Shown here: piece by piece, positions 35,901 through 47,047 of the stretch | How the letters are laid out: each line of letters starts with the position of its first letter | Position numbering within the stretch: the stretch's first letter is position 1 | NCBI GenBank assembly: GCA_002245135.1 | Contig: NGBS01000885.1 | Coordinates: forward strand, 1 to 64,000 | From: Proteromonas lacertae | Lineage: Eukaryota > Sar > Bigyra > Opalinata > Proteromonadidae | Direction of reading: 5' to 3' | Length of the DNA: 64,000 nucleotides | Notes under the pieces: model-generated | Told to the model about the DNA's origin: nothing | The model's database searches: none | The model's input: the letters and a program-made list of their open reading frames with translations, nothing else | Program-made: the position numbers and the translations under genes

Positions 35901-38178
35901 TAGAATATTCTAAAATATCTTCTTGTAGTTTACATTTTGATTTATCCAATTCTTCAAGATCTTCTGTTAATAAAACTTCATTCTTTGATACATCAGTTTC
36001 ATCGTATGTTACATACTTTACAGATTCTTGTAGTTTTATATTATTTAATGTTTTATATTGTTCATCATCTGGTCTTTTTACATACAGTATTGATTCTCTT
36101 AATGATGGAATATTTGGATCATTTTCTGTGATTATTGATTCTTCCATTTCATTTTCATGATTAGTAGTGGAGAGCTTAAACCTTTTCGGTAGTGGAGTTA
36201 TTGTGTTGGTTATTATAACTGATTTTCGTAATGGAGATAGTGATGGTGGTTCTTCATCTTCTGTATTAATATTAAATGAATATTCTTGACTTATAGATTC
36301 TCCTAAATAATTCTCTACTACTACTGATGAAAATGTGACAAATTCTGATGGTTGTTGTATTTGTGGCTTTTCTTCTTCTTCTGAATATTTATTACTTTTC
36401 TCATTATCTTTTTCTTCGTTATTTTCATTCGATACAACATCTTCATTTTCTTCATTCTCCATTCTTTCTTCTTCTACTTTGATTTGTTCTTCTATTAATC
36501 TTTCTCTTTCATCATTCTCGAATTCTTCATTTCCTTCTTCTTCTTCATCATCATTGTTTTCTTCAGTAAATGATGTTTTGAATGTATCTCCAAAGTTGGT
36601 AGATTCTTCATTATTCTCTTCTTCATCTGTTCTTCCAACAATTTCTTCACCATTCTCTTCCACATCCTCTTCAGTTTGTTGTTCATTAACTTCCTCAGTA
36701 TTCTCTTCTCCATTCTCTTCATTAGCTTCTTCAACAACTTCTTTACTTTCTTCATTAAAATCAGTCTTAAATGTATCATCAAAGTTATTTTCCTCATTAT
36801 CATCTTCTTTATTTTCTTCAGCGAATTCAGTAGTAAATGTATCATTAAAGTGATTTCCTTCTTCATTATTATCTTCAACATCAGCTTCTTCGTTTCTTTC
36901 ATCTCTATTCTCACTTACTTCTTCATTAAAATCTGTATCATCAAAATCATTCCCTTCTTCTTTTTCTTCACTTATATTTTTCTCTTTATTATTATTATTA
37001 TCTTCTTCTTCTTCCCAATTATCATCATAAATTTCTTCCTCTTGTTGTTGTTGTTCTTTACTATTTTCAACTTCTTCTTCATTTTCTTTGTCATTATTGT
37101 TATTTGGAGTTTCAGCAAAACTTGTACTAAAAGTATCACCAAATGAAGTTGACTCAACATTAACCAACATCAGATTCACTTCCTTATTCTCATTTTCATC
37201 TTCTTTTTTCTCTTCAACATCATTGTTATTATTATATATCATTGAAGATTCTAATTTATTATCATTGTCATCTTCAACAAAATTATCAAATGAATCAGCA
37301 TAAGATTCTACATTCTCACTTATCATCATCACTTCATTATTATTGGTTTTATATATTACAGAATCTCGAGCAGATATTTTCTCATATTTACATTCATCCA
37401 TTGAAGATTCTAACAACAATTCCGATTGATATTCGTTGATATTATAAATATTAGATATATAAACTTCAAATTCATTTAATTCATAGTCAAAATAGATAAT
37501 TGTATTTTCGATTATTTCAGATTTTAAGTCTATATTTGGTAATCTCTTTGAGGTATGTTGTTGTTGTTGTTGTTGTTTTGGTGAATTGTTCTTTTTAAGT
37601 GTTAGCTTAGAGTAATTTTTGTCAAATACTATATATATTATATATTATATATTTAATATATACTCTCTTTTTTATCTTTATATTCATAATAAACTATTTT
37701 ACTTTTCATCATTTCATCTTCGTCAATCTTTTTATTCTTTTTTATTAATCTTTTGTAATATGATGATTCTATATACAATATAATATATTATTATACCAAA
37801 ATATCTACACACATCAGGTTCTTTTCTTTCATATGGATTTGTTGAAACATGAAATTCGGACATAAATGGTGGTCTATATTTTTTGACATGTTTCTTGCTA
37901 TTTTTTGATGTTGATTTTGATTTTTTGCTCTTCTATAAAAGTAAAAACTACTAATTCAATACTTTTGGTTTTATTTTATTTGAATTCTCTGCTTCTTTAA
38001 TGGATCTTAAAGGAGGAATTGAATTCTTACTATTTTCTTCACAGTTATTTTTCATCTCCCTTTTCTAGAGAATGATAATTCAATAAAATACCTTTTTGAC
38101 AGTTCGTTTGGCAATAATTGTTCTGAAAAAACATTGAATTCTAACTACAGCATCTAAATCAAAAACATCGTTATTCAT
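32970..38178 (-). CDS. Large low-complexity protein with IQ motifs and acidic repeat region
   Basis: The start is ATG 38178, MNNDVFDLDAVVRIQCFFRT; the AVVRIQCFFRTIIAKR segment is an IQ-like calmodulin-binding motif. A second IQ-like helix, ILRLQRWVRFYIYLK, is encoded near 34730. Short Lys-rich exons lead to a very acidic Glu/Asn region (about 36350-37350). There a motif of the form F-x-D-T-F-x-T-x-F-x-E-E recurs about five times, for example FGDTFSTSFAE and FDDTFKTDFNEE. Basic helical segments, poly-Asn/Thr and a Pro-rich C terminus (KYLPPRPQTPKESM) follow to TAA at 32970. Roughly 1,600 residues over many exons. Family not recognised; a cytoskeletal or ciliary scaffold is a guess. Joining all exons into one gene is likely but unproven. 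Confidence 0.6.
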
Positions 38179-38235
38179 TTCTATTTTGACTAAATAGTCG
38201 TTTCATTTTATTAAATCATCATTTTATCATTAAAT
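38179..38235. promoter_or_regulatory. 57-bp bidirectional promoter
   Basis: Only 57 bp separate the divergent ATGs of the IQ-motif gene (minus, 38178) and the Hsp70-like gene (plus, 38236). The gap is almost all A and T with the repeated element TTTTATCATT / TTTTATTAAATCAT. Both promoters must lie here or within the genes. Confidence 0.55.
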
Positions 38236-39805
38236 ATGGATATGTTTAATAAATTTAGCTTTGGTATAGATTTAGGGACTAGTTATTGTTCATGTGGAAC
38301 ATTGATCAATGGAATGGCACAAATCATACCGCTTGACAAAACTGACCATCTTTTACCCTCATTCGTATATTATTCTCCAGAAGAAGCCACATTTACAGTT
38401 GGCAGTGAAGTTAAAATGAGTGATTTAATACCTTCACAGAAAATATATAATGCTAAATATTTATTAGGTTCATCTTATGCAAAAATATTAAAAGAGCAGA
38501 AAAGAAAGCATTGGCCGTTTAAAATAAGAGAGGAATATGGAAATCCAGTAATAGAGTTAGTTTACAACCAGAAAGTCTCTCATTTCACTCCAAATGATCT
38601 AATATCTGATTTATTCACGATAATCAAACAAAAAGTGGATGAGTTTCTACATCAAAATAATGAATTAACTACCAAAATAGTTTTAACAGTTCCATCACAT
38701 TACACATATCAACAGAGGAAACAGATAAAGCAATCAGCTTCAATGGCTAATTTAGAAGTAATACAATTAATAAATGAACCAATAGCTGCAGTTATAGCAT
38801 ATATATATCAAAATATCGAAGAAAATAAAAATAATAGTGAAGAAATGGTAATGGTTTATGATTTTGGAGGAAGTAATTTTGAAGTTACAATAATATCCAT
38901 AAATTATAGTAAAAAAGAAATAAGAGTTCTTGGAAACAATAGCAATAATCATTTAGGTGGCGAAGATATAGATAATAATATAGTTCAATTTTATTTAAAC
39001 CAATATTCGTTAATAACAAATAAAGATATGGATGAAATATCAGATGAACAAAGATTAGAATTATTAATTGCATGTGAAAAAGCAAAAATTGAATTGAATA
39101 ATAATAATAATAATAATAATAACACTGTATATTTAGATAGTCAAATTTGTTAAAGATAATAATATTGATTTACAATTAACAAATGAAATATTTGATGCTT
39201 TAAATACTGATATTTATAATCAAACTATTAATATAACAAATAATTTAATAAATGAAATAAAAATAGATAATAAAAACATTAATAAAATAATCTTAGTAGG
39301 AGGATCAAGTAAAATAAAAACAATTCAAAAAATGTTAAATGATTCATTTCCTTGTTCTGAATTATATGATGATATTGATCCACAAGAAATAATTACTTAT
39401 GGATCAACAATTCTAACAAATAATAATAACAGTAATTTACAAAGTTTCAAAATCTATGAAATATTATCTAATAATCTATACACTGATATTGGAATAGATT
39501 CTATATGTTTAATGATTAAAAGAAATGTCAAATTACCAACTTATTTTACTCAAAGATTTACGAATATGAGTAATAATCAGAGTTATTTTGATATTAATAT
39601 ATATGAAGGACTAAGTAATGTAATGAAAAAGAATGATTTGGTTGGAAATTATAGATTTGAAGGAGTTGATTCACCTAATGAATCTGAGACTATACCTGTT
39701 GATGTAACTTTTGATGTAAATTGTTATGGATATTTGAAAATTACTGTTAGGAATAGAATTAATGGTAAATGTGAAGTATTACCTCCTATATCATTAATTC
39801 ATTAA
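38236..39805 (+). pseudogene. Divergent Hsp70-like gene with one frame break
   Basis: The first 305 codons carry an Hsp70 nucleotide-binding domain: IDLGTSYCSCGT, VPSHYTYQQRKQIKQSA, NEPIAAVIAYIYQN and phosphate-2 loop DFGGSNFEV (usually DFGGGTFDV). After a poly-Asn run the frame breaks at about 39150. It continues in the next frame with LTNEIFDALN, ILVGGSSKIKTIQK and a beta-type substrate domain ending SLIH. One base difference in the T run before GTT AAA GAT explains the break. No helical lid or EEVD-type end is present. It could be an intact fast-evolving gene with a base error or a young pseudogene. Its paralogue lies at 40960-42573. Confidence 0.7.
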
Positions 39806-39860
39806 TTAATAAATTTATATTCGTTTCATTGATTTTTTATTCTTTTCTTTCTGGGTTTGA

Positions 39861-40880
39861 ATGGATTTAGAAGCAATTGCTAAAGCAATTTCTGAAGCTG
39901 TAGGTATATTTTTAATGTTTATAATTATAGGGAAGAAAGTGGTTTTAGAGAAATCAAGATCTTTAGGAGGAGGTAGTTTTGGTGGTGTATAATATTATTT
40001 AATAAGTTTATAAAATGAATAGACATCAAAATTGGTGGATTCATTAAATAATTGTGAATATTTTTGTAAATTCTGTGATAATCTTGATAATCTTAAAGTA
40101 TATTTATTTATAATACATTAGACTGAATATACAAATTCCAAAACAATATTTGATAGTCATACAATTAAATGTCCTCAACCAATCTGTACTGAAACTCTTT
40201 GTATGAGATTCAATTATATATTTCAATAGCTTCACATCAAAATTTCTTAATAATGGAATATCTGGACATGAGTGGAAGATCATCAAAAGCTAATAACAGA
40301 GAATTAGGAAAGAAGCTTGCAGAAATGCATAGAATAGAATCACCAAACAAGAAATATGGATTTGAAATAGTATTAATGTTAAATATCATGCAAATAGAAT
40401 AATTATTGTGGATTGACACCTCAAATCAATGATTGGAAAGATAATTGGTGTGATTTCTTTATAGAAAATAGATTAAAACCACAATTTATGATGGTAAGAA
40501 AGAACTGTGGTAAAATAAAAGAAGAAGAAATGGTTTTGGATAAATGTAAAGAAATATTGAAAGATCATAATCCACCAGCAAGTTTAGTGCATGGTGATTT
40601 ATGGAATGGAAATGCTGCTTTCTTAAAAGATGGAACTCCAGTAATATTTGATCCTGCCACATATTATGGAGATAGAGAGACTGATCTAGCAATGACTGAA
40701 GTGTTTGGAGGATTTACTAATGATTTTTATGATGCTTATGATGAAGCATGGAAAATTGATGAAAATTATAAAATTAGGAAGAATATTTACTGTCTGTATC
40801 ATGCACTAAATCATATGAATTTATTTGGAAATGGTTATAGAAGTATGGCGATGGGTTATATCAATAATATACTCATATGA
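39861..40880 (+). CDS. Fructosamine-3-kinase (ketosamine kinase)
   Basis: Phosphorylates ketosamines on glycated proteins so that they decompose, reversing glycation. The gene starts MDLEAIAKAISEAV and is split by five short introns. Spliced reading gives KVVLEKSRSLGGGSFGG, a TEYTNS...CPQPICTE segment, FLIMEYLDMSG, LGKKLAEMHRIESPN, NYCGLTPQINDWKDNW, the catalytic LVHGDLWNGNAAF, and VIFDPATYYGDRETDLAMTE with GGF. These match FN3K/FN3KRP throughout, including the HGDLW-x-GN and FDPA-x-YYGDRE motifs. About 290 residues, normal for the family. It sits between two Hsp70-like genes, with 55 bp upstream and 79 bp downstream, suggesting a damage-repair neighbourhood, which is inference only. Confidence 0.9.
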
Positions 40881-40959
40881 TTAAATTTATCAACTTATAA
40901 CAACAACAACAACAGTATATAAATTCAACAATAATATAAACTAATTTTCATGCTTATTT

Positions 40960-42573
40960 TTATGTTGTTAAACTAACAGTTAGTTCATTTCTAGAAGTTG
41001 AATTAATTCTTTCTCCTTCAGCTTTTATACTAAGAAATCCTTCTGAATTAACACTATAAGTAATTGATACTATAATTTCTCTTTCCTTATTTGGTAAAGG
41101 CAAATTATCTAATTTATAATAACCTAATTTCACAACATTGTCATTGATTTTCATCTTCTTTGAATCTACTCTATCTCTTTCACCATCACCTTCATATACT
41201 GTAACATCTAAATAACTTTGATTATTTTCATAATTAGCAAACTGTTGAGTAAATGAACATGGAGTTGGTGTATTTCTTTTTATCATTTCATAACAATAAT
41301 CTTCCTCAATATCAGTAGAAAGGGTATGACAAACTACATCAAACACTTTGAAGTTAAACTGCTCCATATTTGCTACAATAGTTGCACCATAAGCTACAAC
41401 TTCATCAGGATTTATATCTTCACATAAATCTGCTGTTGGAAAAAATTCTCTTATCTTTTCTCTCACCTTTTTTATTTTACTTGAACCACCAACTAATACA
41501 ACTCCATCAATTTTTGATGGATCTAAATTTGCATCTTTTAAAACACTATCAACAATTATCATTGTTCTATCAAATAACTTTTGATCTTTATCTTTTCCAT
41601 TGTTCAAATCATTAAATTCTTCTAATGTTAATGTGGAATCTTCATCATCTATTAAAAAACTATCAATAAATATTTCTTCTGTTCCTTTAGCACTTAATAA
41701 GCACTTACCTTTTTCTAATTCTCTTCTTAACGACACAATCTTTTTCATTGTAATATCTTCACGCCTTTTGTGTTTCTTTTGACAATATTTATCAATATAG
41801 TAATTCACTAAATTTTCATCAATATCTTCACCTCCTAAATGAGAATCACCATCTGTAGCTAATACTCTCACTTCTTTCCTGTTAAAGTCAATTTTGATGA
41901 TTGAAACATCAAATGTACCACCTCCAAAATCATAAATTAACAACATTGGATCGTATTTCGTTGGTTTTATTGTACCAGTGAGTCTTTGATAAGCATAGGC
42001 TATAGCTGCAGCTGTTGGTTCATTAATTATACTAATTACTTTTAAATTAGCTTTTTCAGCTGCTATTTTAGTATCCACTCTTTGTTGATGATTGAAATAA
42101 GCTGGAACTGTTATTACTGCTTTAGTTATTTCATTCAAATCCTTTCCCATATACTCATCAGCTGTTTTTTTGATAGACTTCAATATTTCTTTAGATATAT
42201 CAGCTGCAGATAATTTTATATCTCTTCCATTATGTCTTACTAAGACCATAGGTATGGCTTCTCTATCAGATTTACTCTCATCATCTTTTACTACCTTAAA
42301 AGGCCAATTTTTAATCTCATGTTTTATTTGGCTGTACTTTTTCCCAATAAAACGCTTTGAATCATACACTGTAAAATTAACTGATCGAGGGTTGAATTTT
42401 ACTGCAGATCCTACTGTGACATTCTCATTATCAGGATCAAAAAATACATGTGAAGGTATTGTACGGTTACTGTCGTTGTAAGTGATAATTTCTATTCTAT
42501 TACTTTTATAGGTACCACAGCAAGAATATGTTGTACCTAAATCAATACCTATATTTTTTGATTGTATTGACAT
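40960..42573 (-). CDS. Lidless Hsp70-family protein
   Basis: A 537-residue intronless Hsp70. The ATPase domain is well kept: NIGIDLGTTYSCCGTY, AVITVPAYFNHQQR, INEPTAAAIAYAYQ, IYDFGGGTFDVSI, HLGGEDIDENLVNYY and VVLVGGSSKIKKVRE. The substrate beta-domain follows (RNTPTPCSFTQQF, DVTVYEGDGERD), but the protein stops after the beta sandwich (NELTVSLTT). The helical lid and the C-terminal EEVD, KDEL or equivalent are missing. Typical Hsp70s are about 640 residues. Without targeting signals it is presumably cytosolic. It is convergent with fructosamine-3-kinase and related to the broken copy at 38236; both share the truncated architecture. Substrate release would be fast without a lid. Confidence 0.92.
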   Translation of the reverse strand: MSIQSKNIGIDLGTTYSCCGTYKSNRIEIITYNDSNRTIPSHVFFDPDNENVTVGSAVKFNPRSVNFTVYDSKRFIGKKYSQIKHEIKNWPFKVVKDDESKSDREAIPMVLVRHNGRDIKLSAADISKEILKSIKKTADEYMGKDLNEITKAVITVPAYFNHQQRVDTKIAAEKANLKVISIINEPTAAAIAYAYQRLTGTIKPTKYDPMLLIYDFGGGTFDVSIIKIDFNRKEVRVLATDGDSHLGGEDIDENLVNYYIDKYCQKKHKRREDITMKKIVSLRRELEKGKCLLSAKGTEEIFIDSFLIDDEDSTLTLEEFNDLNNGKDKDQKLFDRTMIIVDSVLKDANLDPSKIDGVVLVGGSSKIKKVREKIREFFPTADLCEDINPDEVVAYGATIVANMEQFNFKVFDVVCHTLSTDIEEDYCYEMIKRNTPTPCSFTQQFANYENNQSYLDVTVYEGDGERDRVDSKKMKINDNVVKLGYYKLDNLPLPNKEREIIVSITYSVNSEGFLSIKAEGERINSTSRNELTVSLTT

Positions 42574-42771
42574 TTATTTAACCCTCTCTGTTTAACAGAA
42601 ACAACAGAAAGTTTTTTTATAAAATATGGCCGTTTCAATAAGAATTTTAATGCAAAATTGGTTGTATCTGAATTCATAAAACATTAAATTGATATAGTTA
42701 TGAAGAATAATTAAAATTAAATCGAAATAGAGAAGATCAAAAAAGAAAATCAATTACTTGGTTTATATTGC

Positions 42772-44945
42772 TTAACAATCTGTTCTGGCTTCTTCTTCAC
42801 TATTGCTAATCAATCTCACTGAATTAATAACCTTCTCAATATTCGATTTCTGTTCTTCTAATCTTCCAGTTTTATCAAAAACAGCTCCAACAATTGCACT
42901 TTCTCCTTTCTCACCTAAACAATCTAACAACAGGATATAAAACTCTAAAAAAATAACAAAACAACTAAAATATAATACGTAATAATAAATCTTTATAATC
43001 TCTATTTTCACTGGATGTTAAATCAATATTTGTAACACTATTTACTATATCTGGATAGAATGGTAATATTGAATGAGGATCAGTATAAAGCAACATATTA
43101 TATAATAAACAAACTGCATTCATTCGATCACTATACATATAAAACAATAAAAATATAATTAAATAACTATATATATATATATACTCAATATTTCCAGAAA
43201 GTAACAATCTTTCATCACTATCAATAAATGGCAATAATAATTTAATATAACTCGAAGATGATGTAAAATAACCAATCACATGACAAATTGTCAATATTTG
43301 ATTATATAAAGACTTTATCCTGATTACTTTATTCAAAACATTAATTATTGAACTCATTTCTTGAGTAATTTGAACTTCACAAAATATTATCATAATCATC
43401 AATAATTTCACAGATCTAATTTGAATATCTTCTTTCCAAGACTGTAATTCTGATAATAAAGCAGGAATAAATCTCTTCGCATACTCTTGAACAAAATATC
43501 TCATTCCAATTGGTGGTCTACCATTGAAAGGATGAGGATATTGTAAAATATTTTTATTATGATTATGTTCAATAATACCATCAACTCCATATTGTTTCTT
43601 TTCAATTATATGTTCTGAATTATCTTCTTCATATAGTTTGCCTAATTCTGCTAATTTTTCATAAGCTTTAACTCTGATTTCTCCAACTTCGTCGATTAAA
43701 CCACTTAGTATATAAGGACTCATATATGTCAAATAATCATATCTATCGGGTAATTTAATCATTATTTCACCTAAAAATGAGATAAAATGTAATCTAAGTT
43801 TTGGATTTTCATCTTGTATTAACAAAGCAAAATAATTATATGAATGTTCATCTGTATAGAATGCGGTTACTGGAATAATATTTGGATCTTGAAAACCAGC
43901 CATTTCTAGAATACATTCACTACCTGCTCCTTTTACTTTTTCATTATCTTTATACATTATCAGTTGTAATAAAGTTGATAAACATTCATATCTAACTTTG
44001 AATAAATGATGACTAATTGAAGGATATAATGATTTAATCAAAGCAACACAATAATATTTCAATTGCTATATATAAATAATAAAATAAAAATAAAAAAATA
44101 ATACATTTGGTATATTTTGAAGCATAAAACTAATCATTTGAAATGATAATATTCTCACATTTGGATAAGGATCAACTGTTCCAGCTTGCACCAATAATAT
44201 TGTATTATATAAATACGATGATAATAATGGAATACAAGATAATTCCACAATTCTATGATATAAATTATTAACTATATCAAGTAATAAATATCGGATTTCC
44301 TCTGATAGTTCTATTAACCTTATTCTTTCTAATTCATCTCTTTTAATGGCTCTTCCTCTTTTCATTTCTTCAAATTTTTCTTTGTTTCTTATAAAACTTT
44401 TAGTTTCTGCGTCAAAACTGAAATCTGAAGGAATTCTTTCCATTAAAGCAGGAAATAGATATGGTAAAATCGTTAAAAGTTCACTAGTGGTTTGGATATA
44501 TTTTATAGTTATTTTCATCACTTTTTCTTTTACTACTTCTGAACTGTCACTGAATTTTCTTAAAATTGGTTTATATATGTTTAGAAATACATCTTCTAAG
44601 ATTTTTGGTTCAAGAGGAGGAGTTTGTTCAAAAAACAACCAATATAAATATTCTGCAGATTTTCTAATAAATATTATAATAATAATTTGTTGTATTATAC
44701 TTTCTAGTACCCACATTTTCGTCATTTAAACCATTAACATAGAGTTGAATATGTTTAACTATTTCATCTGCTGACTTCAGTATATTGGATGGTAATGGAT
44801 CGTACTTTGAAACTTGAACTGTACTTGATGCTGATTTTTCAACTTTCTTTGCTATTATAGAAGATGAACCACCTTTTTTGTTCTTCCTTCTCTTCTCTTC
44901 TTCTTCTCTCTTCATCTGTTCCCATATATCATTGACATCTGCCAT
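42772..44945 (-). CDS. DNAAF5 / HEATR2-like axonemal dynein assembly factor
   Basis: Cytoplasmic HEAT-repeat protein that helps pre-assemble dynein arms for motile cilia. I choose ATG 44945 (MADVNDIWEQMKREEEEK), although the open frame extends upstream. The N-terminal Lys/Glu-rich segment joins over a 37-nt intron to GTRKKSAEYLYWLFFEQ. HEAT repeats follow, including TVDPYPNVRILSFQMISFML and LRLHFISFLGEIMIKLPDR. The most diagnostic region is NGRPPIGMRYFVQEYAKRF, like the DNAAF5 motif in which a G-x-R-x-L-V-Q stretch precedes PALL. The protein ends EEEARTDC at TAA 42772. About 660 residues, somewhat shorter than the human protein. Exon 1 is partly duplicated at 50966-51084. Confidence 0.78.
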
Positions 44946-44997
44946 TATTTTGAATTTAAAAAACAGAAAAGCTTGATTATAGTTTGATAAATTTATT
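44946..44997. promoter_or_regulatory. 52-bp bidirectional promoter, present in three copies
   Basis: This gap separates the DNAAF5 ATG (minus) from an ATG (plus) that begins a truncated copy of the glycosyltransferase-like gene. It contains AAAGCTTGATTATAGTTTG. The same sequence recurs inverted at about 50966-51030 and in direct orientation at 51991-52021, upstream of the complete glycosyltransferase-like gene. It was probably the shared promoter of a head-to-head gene pair. Confidence 0.6.
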
Positions 44998-45041
44998 ATG
45001 AAAAACATGAATGAGACTCAAATAGTGATAATTGTATTTGT
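44998..45041 (+). pseudogene. 5' stub of the glycosyltransferase-like gene
   Basis: The first 14-15 codons (MKNMNETQIVIIVF) match the gene at 52022-53218 base for base, then identity stops at about 45041 and sequence from the truncated TPR gene follows. Together with the promoter this makes a 75-bp direct duplication (44967-45041 and 51991-52065). It marks the left breakpoint of the rearranged block. Confidence 0.8.
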
Positions 45042-45956
45042 TTGTTTGTATAATACACTTCCTTCACACCAATACAAAATACAATATTCATTAATTTTAT
45101 ATAGGTTAAATTTTATACAGTTTACTGTAATAATAGTTACTAATAAAAAATAAACAACCGGAATGACAACATATTTTTTCTTTTTTACATTAAGAAATAC
45201 ATTCTTTTGTGATAATAATTGTAACAGCATTTCTACTTCAATTCTTGTATTATCATCAACTTCAAATGAATATTTTAATGCTTCTTCAAGGGAATTTGAT
45301 GCTTCAAAATCACTATTCTAGTAAATTTGTTATTATATTAATTTTATATTATTATACAAGAAAATAATAACACTTTCCCAAATTCGAATAAATTTCAAAT
45401 CTTCTGCTATATTCTATCTCTGATTTGAAATCCAATGCTTTTTTATATTCTATTACGGCGTTATTCCAATTTTCCTACAAATAAATATATTCATTATACA
45501 ATTGTAAAATATTGATCTGCTAAAGTCTGATGAATTTTACCCTCTATTTTATTTTTCTCTTTCAAACATAATTTTTTTGGCCGTTTTAAATGATTGCATT
45601 CTGTCAATATATTCACTTTCCCTGTCATTTTTTGATATATGTTGTAATACTTCTCTTAGCGATTCAGATACTTCATCATTATCTTCATCATTCACAAATT
45701 CATAAACTTTTGAATTATTACGTTTATTGTTTTTAGGACATTTAATTAAAGAAGTATTCACTTCAAATGCTATTTATATTATCATACATATTATTTTTAT
45801 ACAAATTCCATCAGATTCAGAAAAATCTCTCTTTGAACTCAACATTCGACAGGGATTTAAACAAAAACAACTGTTTGACTTTAATAACATACACTTTGAT
45901 TGAAATGATACTCTTAATAATCGACCACTGTTTATTATCACTCTTCTTGATAACAT
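45042..45956 (-). pseudogene. Presequence-TPR gene, 3'-truncated
   Basis: Starts MLSRRVIINSGRLLRVSFQ and continues to RMLSSKRDFSES, an Arg/Ser-rich, acid-poor leader typical of mitochondrial targeting. A 32-nt intron then leads to a unique segment (SFEVNTSLIKCPKNNKR) and TPR repeats such as NWNNAVIEYKKALDF and NSDFEASNSLEEALKYS. The frame is off by one base in an A run near 45545-45560. The gene runs into the breakpoint at 45041 and lacks a proper end, so it is probably not functional as it stands. The leader is shared with 49111 and 51676. Confidence 0.65.
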
Positions 45957-46667
45957 TTTCAAATTATCGATTATGGAATCTTTTATGTAACGTCACTATA
46001 AGAAAGCTTGATCTACCTGGCTTGACTATTATATAGAGATTAGTATACAAGACGCAGATCGTGTTTTAAAATTTTGCGGTTTCTATGTTAGAGATTAAAT
46101 AAAGATAAGATTTTTTGCATAACTATTGATCTTATGTTCTAGTTTGTATTGATCAAAAAATATTTTTGATGATTTTTTGAATGAAGTGAAGCATAAATTC
46201 TAACTAGATGAATAAAAAGTCCAGTACATATCGAGTAAAATTATATCATGAAATAAAACTTTCATACACAGTCTTAAAAAAATTAAAGCGTATAGTAATT
46301 TTTATTTCGCTGGACCTTCGCATAAATTATTATGGATTCTGAGTAGAGGTACATTACTATATTAAACTTATTATATTCATTGATCTAAGCCAATACAATA
46401 TACTGAATCTATTATATATGCTATGTATGTGTTTTATAATAAATTTGTTCAAAAATTGAATAAGCATCTATTCTACATCCATTTATGAGTTATATCTCCT
46501 TAATTTAGTTTAATTCATACAAAAAAACAAGTAGATAGGTTGAATTAGCTGAGAAAACTGAAAAAAATAATGATGTAAAATACAAAAATGACATATTTTA
46601 TGTAATTATTTACTAAAACGAATATAATTTATATTAAATACTTCTTTTTTATTTGTCTATATATATT
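45957..46667. other. Noncoding part of inverted repeat 1, left
   Basis: About 700 bp between the divergent ATGs of the TPR gene (45956) and the inward open frame (46668). It is AT-rich, and I see no gene, RNA or tandem repeat. The mirror copy is at 48400-49110. Confidence 0.5.
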
Positions 46668-47012
46668 ATGAATTTTGTGGATATATTACTTGAGATATAT
46701 CCAAATATAGGAGTAGATAATATCCAATTCGATAATTCTATCATGATAGTGGATAGCAGTTATATTCCATCAGCAAAATATCAGTTTATTAATGAAATAA
46801 TATATATTAAGAAAAATTTTGATGAATTGATTCAAGAAAATTGTAATAAGAATATATTTGTTAATGTAAACAGTATATCTATAATAATTACTGCAATACA
46901 TTATAATTTATTCATTATATGCAATAATATAACAATTAGTAGCAAAGTGATTTTATATTACATAAAAAATGAATTGATATATATTATAATTATTCAAATG
47001 AACAATATATAG
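46668..47012 (+). CDS. Unknown 114-codon open frame in left arm
   Basis: Starts MNFVDILLEIYPNIGVDNIQ and ends IIIIQMNNI. It is duplicated, with one residue changed (Cys to Tyr), on the right arm. The composition (Ile, Asn, Tyr) is like ordinary AT-rich exons here. The FVDILLEIYP and AKYQFINEI segments loosely recall the middle part of XRN-type 5'-3' exoribonucleases, but the match is weak. Probably an exon or a relic rather than a complete gene. Confidence 0.35.
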   Translation: MNFVDILLEIYPNIGVDNIQFDNSIMIVDSSYIPSAKYQFINEIIYIKKNFDELIQENCNKNIFVNVNSISIIITAIHYNLFIICNNITISSKVILYYIKNELIYIIIIQMNNI

Positions 47013-47047
47013 ATGATTTTTTATTTCTAGTGAATATCTATTATAAT

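Larger units (their letters stand above)
45812..47047 (+). repeat. Inverted repeat 1, left arm (1,236 bp)
   Basis: Matches the reverse complement of 48020-49255 over the full 1,236 bp. I noticed only one difference (46921, G, against its partner at 48146). The arm contains the 5' end of the presequence-TPR gene reading outward and an open frame at 46668-47012 reading inward. The arms are separated by 972 bp. Confidence 0.95.

Noticed and set aside
36335-36853. Ser-rich open frame on the plus strand
   Set aside because: It is the antisense of the Glu/Asn-rich exon of the IQ-motif gene and has no start context or domain.
32970-38178. Several separate small genes in the IQ-motif region
   Set aside because: Exons can be joined in one direction by GTAT...TAG introns with continuous composition. 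One large gene is the simpler reading, though not proven.
13792-39160. Programmed ribosomal frameshifting in kinesin, pseudokinase and Hsp70-like genes
   Set aside because: Directions differ between genes, no common slippery sequence is seen, and the breaks resemble single-base length errors beside A or T runs.
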